Assembly: GCA_913061185.1 (NCBI GenBank)
Contig: CAJXTI010000012.1
Span: forward strand, 1-64,000
DNA from: an uncultured Oceanobacter sp.
GTDB lineage: Bacteria > Pseudomonadota > Gammaproteobacteria > Pseudomonadales > Oceanobacteraceae
Direction of reading: 5' to 3'
DNA length: 64,000 nt
The notes beneath the pieces were generated by a model. It worked only from the letters and a program-made list of their open reading frames with translations, ran no database searches and was not told the DNA's origin. Both the position numbers and the translations under genes were made by a program. This document shows, piece by piece, positions 25,801 through 33,215 of this stretch (its first letter is position 1; the number at the start of each line of letters is the position of its first letter).

Positions 25801-26912
25801 GTAGTACTGGTACCAGTTCCGAAGTGGATGTCACTAACGGCACGTTTGCTATCGAAGGTGGTTTTGTCTCTGGTAGTGAAGTCACCCAGGCGGTGACGCC
25901 AAACGCTATGGAAAACGGCGATCTGGTGATTAACGGTACGTCTATTCAGGGTGCCAATGCCAGGGATGATACTGCCTCCGATACTGTCGCCTTGACCAGT
26001 GATGCCGCTGCCGGTGGTATCGCCGTAGCCGCTGCGATCAACAAGTCGAGCGCAGAAACCGGGGTGACCGCTGAAGTGAATGCCACCACGATGAATGGTG
26101 GTGGTGATACCAGTCTGCTGGACAAAGCGGCTGCCGGATCGACCGGTACGGTGATGATCAATAACGTCGAAACCACGGCGATCAATCTGACCGGTGATGA
26201 AGGACGTGACCGTCAAACCGCGATCGATGCAATCAACTCGGTATCCGGTCAGACCGGTGTGATGGCGGAAGATAACGGTGAGTCGATCACCCTGACCGCT
26301 GCCGATGGCCGTAACATTTCGGTGGCCATCGACAACAAGGCATCCACTAACGCAGCGGCGGGTTTTGATTCCAGCAACTTTGGTAACGCCATTGGTTTAA
26401 GCGCCGATGAAGCCGGAGTGGGTGAAGCGGATCTGTCGGGTACCTCCTCGACCTACGCGAATACTGCCGGCACGACCTATTCAACCGTAACGCTGACTTC
26501 GGCCAGTGCGATTGAAGTCAGTAATGGTGAGAACGGTGCTGATGAGCTGTCGGCTCTGGGCTTGCAAGCGGGCACGTACGGCGGTGGTGAAGATGGCCAG
26601 TATCTGAAAGATATCGACATCTCGACCTTCGAAGGCGCTCAGTCGGCGATCAAGTCAGTCGACAATGCGATCGAACAGGTGGCTTCCCAGCGTGCCGATC
26701 TCGGTGCGATCCAGAACCGTCTGGAATCCACCGTGAGTAACTTGCAAGTGACCTCGGAAAACCTGAATGCGGCCAACTCTCGGATTCAGGATGCAGACTT
26801 TGCAGCAGAAACAGCCGAGATGTCTCGTACCCAGGTGTTGCAGCAGGCAGGTATTTCCGTTCTGGCTCAGGCAAACGCTGCAGGTCAGCAAGTTCTGTCT
26901 CTGCTGGGTTAA
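22827..26912 (+). CDS. fliC: Giant flagellin (flagellar filament subunit)
   Basis: 1361 residues against about 280-500 in most flagellins. The N-terminal D0/D1 region (about 1-170: [48 protein letters not shown]) and C-terminal D1/D0 region (about 1259-1361: [40 protein letters not shown], ending LSLLG) are canonical, so it should polymerise as usual. The middle of about 1085 residues is Ala/Gly/Thr/Asp-rich; I found no Cys or Trp. It holds two copies of a block of about 190 residues with Flagellin-IN-like sequence (183-373 and 1029-1245) on both sides of a run of beta-rich modules starting near 414, 531, 658, 812 and 876. Ribosome site AGGAGA; sigma-28 promoter upstream. A 9-base hairpin follows the stop. 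Giant flagellins are known from Oleibacter and Bermanella. Confidence 0.96.
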   Translation: [1361 protein letters not shown]

Positions 26913-26921
26913 CCCACAGAC

Positions 26922-26943
26922 GTGGTGGCCTGACGGCCACCAC
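26922..26943 (+). terminator. Hairpin after flagellin, possible partial terminator
   Basis: A 9-base stem (gtggtggcc at 26922-26930 and ggccaccac at 26935-26943) with a 4-base loop begins 10 bases after the flagellin stop. There is no T-run, so read-through to flaG is expected; it may protect the abundant flagellin message. Confidence 0.55.
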
Positions 26944-26973
26944 TGATCGTTTCAAGACCGTGAGGTGAACCAC

Positions 26974-27348
26974 ATGAGCGACATTAACGTGAATTCAACC
27001 ACCAGAATCCCTGCCAACGTTGCCACCATGTATCGTGACAACAACGGCCAGAGTCCACTGGTTACAACCGGCAAAGACTTGCCAGCCGCTGGCAACCAGG
27101 GGCAGTCAAGCGCCGTTCCTGACCAACAGCAGGTGCAGGAAGCCATCTCTCGTATTAACGAATACGTGCAGCAATCGGAACGGACACTGGACTTTCAACT
27201 GGATGAAAGCAGCGGCGAGACTATTATTCGGGTCTACGACAAGCAGTCCGAAGAACTGATTCGCCAGATTCCCAGTGAACTGGCCCTTGAACTGGCGCAA
27301 AAATTGAATGATGAGGAACCATCGTTATTGTTCAGTGCCCAGGTCTAG
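26974..27348 (+). CDS. flaG: FlaG family flagellar protein
   Basis: 124 residues, normal size. The C-terminal half carries the FlaG pattern VQEAISRINEYVQQSERTLDFQLDESSGETIIRVYDKQSEELIRQIPSE. FlaG proteins are linked to filament length control, typically encoded between flagellin and fliD as here. The N-terminal 45 residues are of low complexity. The ATG at 26974 follows GAGGTG; a GTG at 26965 is also in frame. A terminator follows, so fliD may have its own promoter. Confidence 0.92.
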   Translation: MSDINVNSTTRIPANVATMYRDNNGQSPLVTTGKDLPAAGNQGQSSAVPDQQQVQEAISRINEYVQQSERTLDFQLDESSGETIIRVYDKQSEELIRQIPSELALELAQKLNDEEPSLLFSAQV

Positions 27349-27383
27349 GCGACAAACAGGATCCGGGATTTCCCGGCTCAAGA

Positions 27384-27423
27384 AAAACCCGTACTGACCG
27401 ATAACGTCAGTGTGGGTTTTTTT
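27384..27423 (+). terminator. Rho-independent terminator between flaG and fliD
   Basis: Stem aaaacccgtactgac (27384-27398) with gtcagtgtgggtttt (27406-27420), 15 pairs including two G-U pairs, a 7-base loop and a run of seven T. It would partly separate fliC-flaG from fliD. Confidence 0.8.
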
Positions 27424-27457
27424 ATGAGTGGTCGAATATGGCCAGCGGGAGTTACTG

Positions 27458-30400
27458 ATGGCATCTATTGAGTCGCTGGGCCTGGGATCTGGCGTGTTGA
27501 CCACCGAGCTGGTGGAAAACATTATCAATGCCGAGCGCGAGGCCTCGGATCTGAGGCTGGATTCAAAACAGCAGTTGGTAGAAGCTAAAATTACCGCTTA
27601 TGGCGAAATACAGTCGCAGCTTTCAACGCTCGATTCCGCTGTGAGCAAGCTGGCCAGTCCGTCGTTGGCGAATGCCACTGTGGCGACGTCTTCCAACGAG
27701 GAGATTCTTACCGCGACCACTTCCAGCGTGGCCGAACCTGGTAGCTATACCATTGAGGTACTCAATACCGCCAGAGCTCATTCTCTGGCCAGTGACCGTT
27801 ATACCAGTTTTGATGAAATCGTTGGCACTGGCAAACTGGTCTTCACCTTTGGTGAAAACAACTACGACACCGATGGCAACCTGACCGGACAGGATGTGAA
27901 CCCGGACAAACCCGGTACTACCATTTCGATCGACAATTCCAATCGCACCCTGAGTGGCATTCGTGATGCCATTAACAGCGCCGATATGGGTGTGACGGCA
28001 TCTATTATCAACGACGGCAGTGGTTACCGCCTGCTGATGACCTCGGCCGACACCGGTAAAGAGCAAGCCATGCGGATTCAAGCGCTGGACAGCTCCGGGG
28101 CCGAGTTAACCACAGGCTTGTCGGCGTTGGCGTTTAATGCTTCCCAGAGCGCCTATTCGTCCCTGGAAGAAACCAGCACCGGACAAGACGCCCAGCTACG
28201 GGTCAATGGCCTGAATATTACCCGCAGCAGCAACGCCGTGGATGAAGTGGTGAAGGGCGTTACGCTGAATCTGCAAAATGCCGATGTCGGCAATACGGTG
28301 ACGGTGACGGTGGCCGCAGATGTGGAGCAGCTATCAGAAAACCTTCAGGCATTTGTCGATGCCTATAATACCTTCAAGCAGTTCAGCGACGAGCTCAGCA
28401 CCTACGATTCGGCCAACGAACAGGCCGGGTTGTTGCTGGGAGACTCCACCATACGCTCGATCCAGTATCAGGTACGGTCACTGATCAGCCAGCCGATTGC
28501 CGGGTTGTCGGGCTCTGCTTTCCGCTCGTTGACGGAACTCGGGGTGAATACCGATCAGAACAACGATTATTTGCTCTATTTTGATCAAACTGCGTTTAAC
28601 GAGGCGATCACGTCCGACCGCAGTGCCGTTGCCCGTATTCTGGCCAAGTCGGGTCTGACCACCGACAGTCAGGTAACTTACGTCAACGACTCGATCAATA
28701 CTCAACCAGGCAGCTACGATGTCCATGTCACCCAGCTGGCCACCCAGGCAATGTATCAGGGCGGCCGTGTCGCGGGTCTGGATTTCAGTGCTGCGGTGTC
28801 GATTGATGACAGCAACGACAACTTCACCATTCGGGTGAACGGCACCACGGCCCAGGTGCAACTGACCCATGGCAGCTACGACAGTGGCGACGCCCTGGCA
28901 AAAGAGCTGGCATTACAAATTAACAGTGCAGAAAACATCGCCAACAGCGGCTTTTCTGTCTCTGTGGATCACAATGCCAGCGATCCGTCGTTCAGTATTA
29001 CCTCCAACAAATATGGCGCGTCGTCCCAGGTGTATTTCACCAGTGTGGATAACAACACTGCCAATACACTCGGTTTTAACACCCTGAATGCCGGTACTTA
29101 CAAAGGCGTTGAGCTGACGACCCTGAATGCCTCGGCCTTTAATGGTCGCGGTGCTTCGACATTGGCGGGCAATCGTCCGGTGGCAGACAACAATGGTATT
29201 GATTTCGCCAGCAGCAATGCGACTTTTTCGTTGGCGCTGGAGGGTGCCGCAGCGGTAGCGATTACTGTTAGCCAGTCGGCGTCCGGCAAAGATCTGAACA
29301 GCGACGGCGTCTATGGTGACCGTCAGGACACCTTGCAGGCGATTCAGAGTGCTATCGACAGTTCTGCCCTGAGTGGCCAGGTGACCGCCGCATTTGACGA
29401 CAGTGGTTATCTGGCTTTTACCACCAGTGCTACCGGCAGCAGCCATTCGATCGAAATTACGGCGGTGGGCAGTAACAGCTCGGATACGGTATTGGGCTTG
29501 AGTGCCGCCGATGGTGTGCAAAGCAACGGCAAAAATCCGGGTGTGACGTTTGCCGAGCCGGTGGACTTCCGGGTCAAGGTGAACGATACCCTTGGCGATA
29601 CATTGGTCAGTGTACCGGCAGGCACTTACCTGAACGGCGAGGATCTGGCCGCGCAAGTACAGGCCAGCATCAACAGCAGTGTGAGTGCCGACACCAATCT
29701 GTCGGCTCTGGTCAGCGGAGCCGACACCAGCACCGGTAGCCGGGATATCAGCAGCGTGATTGATTTTGCCGCTGCGGCGTCTGGTTTTCGTCTTAATGTG
29801 GCGGGTAATGAGCAGGAGATTATCGTTAACAGTAGCAGTGGCGATAATCTGGCGGATATCCAGACGGCGCTGGATACCGCCTATGGTAGCGGTGTGGTCA
29901 GCGCCAGCCTCGATGGCAGCGGGCTGAAGCTGGTTACCGTTGTCGCTGGCCATGAGCAGTATCTGGAAGTCATGACCGATGGCCGGGGAGCACAGACCTC
30001 TGCCTTTGCCGATATCAGCAGCGGCATTGATTTCAGTGCCAGTAACGCCAGTTTTACCCTTACTGTCGATGGTACCGAGCTCCAGGTTAATGTGACGGAA
30101 GACGGCACTGGCGGCAGTAACGACTCCGCTTCCAATCTGGCCGTCATTCAACAGGCGGTAGACGAAGCGCTGGTGGATTCAGGCACTTTGGCAGCAGGGG
30201 ATGTACAGGCAAAGGTGAATGACAGTGGCCAACTGTACTTTGAGACCGCCAGTAAAAATGGCATCAAAACAGCGGCAACCTTTGGTGCCGGTGCCAGTAT
30301 TCAGGTTTCTAACCTCAGTGGTAGTGCGGCAACTACTCTGGGTATGAGCGATGAAACCTCGAATACCGGCTACGACGGTATGGGCCTGACGGCAGGTGAG

Positions 30401-31411
30401 CGCCGTTTCGGGTTTGATCTGGATACCTCGGTCGAGTATCGCTACGACGCTGACAACGAGCTGGGGTCATTACACATCACCATTGGCGGGCAGGGCACAG
30501 CGATTGGCTTTACTGATCTGGACAGCACTGCGATTTCGTTCCTCGGCTTGCAGGACGTCAGCCTGTATGCCGAAGCGATTCCGGTCGGTAAAGACATTGC
30601 TGGCACGATTAATGGCGTAGAAGCAACAGGCTCCGGGCAATTTCTCAAGGCGGTGGATGGCAATACCCCCGCCAAACCGGGTTACTACATTGGCAGCCAG
30701 ACGGCCGATTTTTCCTCGCCGGTGACACTCGATGACAGTAATAACCGCTTCACCGTCAATGTTGATGGTGTGGAAGCCGAAGTGGCCCTGGCTCAACCAG
30801 CGACTTACATCAGCGGTTCGGCGCTGGCCAGCGCGGTGCAAACGGCGATCAATGGCACCGATGCCTTCAAGAGTGCCGATATCAGCGTCAATGTTGAATA
30901 CACCGACGATGCCACTTCATTTGCCTACGGCAAGTTGGGCATTGTTTCCAGTAGCAGCGGCAAGGATTCCCAGGTCACCATGACCAGTGTCAGCAGCGCC
31001 GCAACGGCGGTCTTCGGTTTTGTTAAAGGCAGGGGTGACGGCGAGGCAGGTACCGACGCCCAGGGGAATGTGGATGATGCATCCGGCCTGCGGTTAAAAA
31101 TCACTGGCGGTGAGATCGGCGCTCGCGGCACAGTGACTTATGTGTCCGGCTTTGCCGACCAGTTGTCTGACCTGCTCGACTCTGTTTTGACCGGCAGCAA
31201 CAGCGTCATTAAAAACAAGCTGGCATCGCTGGATGGTGATCAGGAAGCCATCGACCTGCAGCGGGAAAAACTGGATGCCCGGATTGCCGCTCAGGAAGCG
31301 CGATTAAAATCCCAGTTTTTATATAATGACTCGATTATTCAGACCCTTAACACCACGCTCGACTACATTCAGCAGCAGTTTGACGCGCTGAACAATGCCA
31401 ACAGCAAGTAG
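27458..31411 (+). CDS. fliD: Giant flagellar filament cap protein FliD
   Basis: 1317 residues against about 450-680 in most FliD proteins. The N-terminal core is normal: SIESLGLGSGVLTTELVENI, then FliD_N with SLANATVATSSNEEILTATT and the SYTIEVLNTARAHSLASDRY segment, and the FliD_C start VKGVTLNLQNADVGNTVTVT up to about residue 440. The C-terminus (about 1245-1317, KLASLDGDQEAIDLQREKLD to YIQQQFDALN) is the usual coiled coil. Between them are about 760 extra residues in at least six related modules starting near 442, 582, 702, 769, 858 and 1084, each opening with a pattern like GIDFSASNASFTLTVDG. Ser/Ala/Asp-rich; I found no Cys. The ATG at 27458 has a GGGAG site. FliD caps the filament and folds exported flagellin; the cap seems enlarged to fit the giant subunit. 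No fliS follows. Confidence 0.95.
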   Translation: MASIESLGLGSGVLTTELVENIINAEREASDLRLDSKQQLVEAKITAYGEIQSQLSTLDSAVSKLASPSLANATVATSSNEEILTATTSSVAEPGSYTIEVLNTARAHSLASDRYTSFDEIVGTGKLVFTFGENNYDTDGNLTGQDVNPDKPGTTISIDNSNRTLSGIRDAINSADMGVTASIINDGSGYRLLMTSADTGKEQAMRIQALDSSGAELTTGLSALAFNASQSAYSSLEETSTGQDAQLRVNGLNITRSSNAVDEVVKGVTLNLQNADVGNTVTVTVAADVEQLSENLQAFVDAYNTFKQFSDELSTYDSANEQAGLLLGDSTIRSIQYQVRSLISQPIAGLSGSAFRSLTELGVNTDQNNDYLLYFDQTAFNEAITSDRSAVARILAKSGLTTDSQVTYVNDSINTQPGSYDVHVTQLATQAMYQGGRVAGLDFSAAVSIDDSNDNFTIRVNGTTAQVQLTHGSYDSGDALAKELALQINSAENIANSGFSVSVDHNASDPSFSITSNKYGASSQVYFTSVDNNTANTLGFNTLNAGTYKGVELTTLNASAFNGRGASTLAGNRPVADNNGIDFASSNATFSLALEGAAAVAITVSQSASGKDLNSDGVYGDRQDTLQAIQSAIDSSALSGQVTAAFDDSGYLAFTTSATGSSHSIEITAVGSNSSDTVLGLSAADGVQSNGKNPGVTFAEPVDFRVKVNDTLGDTLVSVPAGTYLNGEDLAAQVQASINSSVSADTNLSALVSGADTSTGSRDISSVIDFAAAASGFRLNVAGNEQEIIVNSSSGDNLADIQTALDTAYGSGVVSASLDGSGLKLVTVVAGHEQYLEVMTDGRGAQTSAFADISSGIDFSASNASFTLTVDGTELQVNVTEDGTGGSNDSASNLAVIQQAVDEALVDSGTLAAGDVQAKVNDSGQLYFETASKNGIKTAATFGAGASIQVSNLSGSAATTLGMSDETSNTGYDGMGLTAGERRFGFDLDTSVEYRYDADNELGSLHITIGGQGTAIGFTDLDSTAISFLGLQDVSLYAEAIPVGKDIAGTINGVEATGSGQFLKAVDGNTPAKPGYYIGSQTADFSSPVTLDDSNNRFTVNVDGVEAEVALAQPATYISGSALASAVQTAINGTDAFKSADISVNVEYTDDATSFAYGKLGIVSSSSGKDSQVTMTSVSSAATAVFGFVKGRGDGEAGTDAQGNVDDASGLRLKITGGEIGARGTVTYVSGFADQLSDLLDSVLTGSNSVIKNKLASLDGDQEAIDLQREKLDARIAAQEARLKSQFLYNDSIIQTLNTTLDYIQQQFDALNNANSK

Positions 31412-31568
31412 AATATATAGCGGAAGATGACATTCAGAAGAAAAACAGTACCGTTGGGCTGGTGTAGCGGAACCATGTCACGCTTTATCGGCAATGGAGT
31501 GGTTCCGCTCTGACACAAAAACTACAATCCGCGCTGTAACAAAAAAGCAACCACCCACGGAAATGGCA

Positions 31569-31976
31569 ATGACAAACGACAATAAAATGCTCGTTGAGCA
31601 GTTTATACATAATGCCTGGGGAAAGGGTCGATTCAATCTGGTGAAGCAAATGGTGAGCAGGGATTTTCTCTACCATGCGTCCCAGTCTCTTGAAACCAAC
31701 GACATCGATGGTTTTATCAAAGAGGTCGATGGCCTTCACAGTGCGATTACTGATTTTGATCTCGCGATAGAAGACATTATGACCGATGGTGACCGCGCTA
31801 TCAGCGTGATGACCTTGTGCGGCAGCTTCATCAAGCCGGTGTTTGGATTTCAGCCTAATCAAAAACTGGTCGGCATTACCTGCGCCATCACCTGGACACT
31901 GCAACGTGGCAAGGTGCGTCACATCAACCTGATGATCGACATCGCCCATCTGCAACGGCAGCTGGCAGCCGCCTGA
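31569..31976 (+). CDS. SnoaL-like polyketide cyclase/NTF2-fold protein
   Basis: 135 residues. The pattern MLVEQFIHNAWGKGRFNLVKQMVSRDFLYHA, then GFIKEVDGLHSAITDFDLAIEDIMTDGDRAISVMTLCGSF, is that of SnoaL-like (NTF2-fold) proteins annotated as ester cyclases. Members bind small molecules; most have no proven reaction. I prefer the ATG at 31569 (GGAA site about 8 bases upstream); another ATG at 31563 is in frame. It stands alone after fliD with no obvious partner. Confidence 0.75.
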   Translation: MTNDNKMLVEQFIHNAWGKGRFNLVKQMVSRDFLYHASQSLETNDIDGFIKEVDGLHSAITDFDLAIEDIMTDGDRAISVMTLCGSFIKPVFGFQPNQKLVGITCAITWTLQRGKVRHINLMIDIAHLQRQLAAA

Positions 31977-32134
31977 ATGCCAGACTTCTGATCCGGGGTC
32001 GACTCGACTGGCCGGTTCCCGGATCGGATTCAGCTTTACTCTGTTACCTCTTTGGCCTAACACTTCGCTCTTGTTGAATTCGCAGGCATGCTTCTGCGTT
32101 CATTGTTTGGCTATCCCGCGCGAGGTACACACTG

Positions 32135-32350
32135 ATGGCACATGAACAACCGAATAACCCACTGCATGGCTTGACTCTGGAAAGCATACTGAAGCGTCTG
32201 GTTGAACATTATGGCTGGCCGGGATTAGCTCAGGAAATCAACCTGAATTGTTTCAAGAGCGATCCGTCGATCAAATCGTCGCTGAAGTTTTTACGCAAAA
32301 CCGAATGGGCACGCAACAAGGTCGAAGCGCTGTATCTTGCTACTTTTTAA
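32135..32350 (+). CDS. VF530 family DNA-binding protein
   Basis: 71 residues matching the VF530 (DUF2132) family nearly end to end: [56 protein letters not shown]. The family is a small helical protein with proposed DNA binding, named from Vibrio fischeri. Regular ribosome site. Monocistronic. Confidence 0.92.
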   Translation: MAHEQPNNPLHGLTLESILKRLVEHYGWPGLAQEINLNCFKSDPSIKSSLKFLRKTEWARNKVEALYLATF

Positions 32351-32458
32351 TCCGGTTTCCGGTTAACCGGCATTGGACTTAACTGGATTGAACTGGCGAT
32401 TAACCGTCGACTGCGGGCAAGATAACACTGGTGGGGCTTGCTCAAACGACAACGATTT

Positions 32459-32887
32459 TTACTGGGCGAAATACTCCAGCGCTACCCGGTAACCCAATGT
32501 CCCCATTCCGGCAATGACGGCTTCAGCACGCAAGGATACATAGGAGTGGTGACGGAAGGACTCGCGTTTGTGGACGTTGGAAATATGCACTTCGACCACG
32601 GCTGACTCAAACGCATTCAGGGCATCCAGTATGGCGACCGAGGTATGGGTATAAGCTGCCGGGTTGATAATAATGCCCTGGGCGTGGTCGCGGGCGGCAT
32701 GAATCTGGTCGATAATCTCGCCTTCATGGTTACTCTGAAAAAATTCGATCGTCAGATCCAGTTCGGTGCCGCGCTGACGCATCTTGTCTTCAACATCCTG
32801 CAGGGTTTCGTCGCCGTAGATCTCCGGTTGACGCTTGCCCAGCAGGTTCAGGTTCGGGCCATTCAGAACGTAAATCAGTTTGCTCAT
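32459..32887 (-). CDS. aroQ: Type II 3-dehydroquinate dehydratase
   Basis: 142 residues. Catalyses the dehydration of 3-dehydroquinate to 3-dehydroshikimate in the shikimate pathway. The N-terminal [19 protein letters not shown] contains the catalytic Tyr24; [13 protein letters not shown] and the catalytic His101 in [13 protein letters not shown] are intact. In many gammaproteobacteria accB-accC follow aroQ; here they do not. Confidence 0.96.
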   Translation of the reverse strand: MSKLIYVLNGPNLNLLGKRQPEIYGDETLQDVEDKMRQRGTELDLTIEFFQSNHEGEIIDQIHAARDHAQGIIINPAAYTHTSVAILDALNAFESAVVEVHISNVHKRESFRHHSYVSLRAEAVIAGMGTLGYRVALEYFAQ

Positions 32888-33025
32888 GGTTGTATCCGTA
32901 AATGTCTTGGCAGGATCAATGCTCGGTTAAGGATGCCAGTTTACCGGATACCGGTCTGCTGCAGGTAAACAAAACGGCTGTCGTATGCTGCTGGAACCCG
33001 GGTCAGGTTGATCACTTCACTGAAG

Positions 33026-33193
33026 TTACACTGCGATAACGAGTGAAAAAATCAACGCTGGCAAAGCTACCGAGGTAATCAATCGTCCCAGCGTTGGTAT
33101 TTCATGTGCTTTGATTACACCACGGCGGACGATCAGAAAGCCGATAGCAATCAGAATAAATATCGGCGTAGTGACTGACAAAACTGCCAGCAT
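33026..33193 (-). pseudogene. Truncated AEC-family transporter fragment
   Basis: A 55-codon frame encodes MLAVLSVTTPIFILIAIGFL, then about 35 more residues including LGRLITSVALPALIFSLVIA. This matches the N-terminal first two membrane helices of the full AEC carrier encoded just upstream (MLPILSIIIPIFAVIGLGFY ... LSKLVLFCLIPALTFATVA). It stops at TAA (33026-33028) far short of the usual 300 residues. It begins 23 bases after the intact gene's stop, so it is most likely the leftover of a tandem paralogue. Translation of the short membrane peptide is possible but a function is doubtful. Confidence 0.75.
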
Positions 33194-33215
33194 AATGGGC
33201 TTTCTCCCGGCCGGG

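Noticed and set aside
24963..26216. Long minus-strand open frame (417 codons) inside the flagellin gene
   Set aside because: It lies opposite a clearly coding, low-complexity gene with strong codon bias, which produces long antisense frames. No domain, ribosome site or hydrophobic pattern supports it.
28913..30151. Minus-strand open frame (412 codons) inside fliD
   Set aside because: Antisense shadow of a repetitive gene; no family signature and no start signal.
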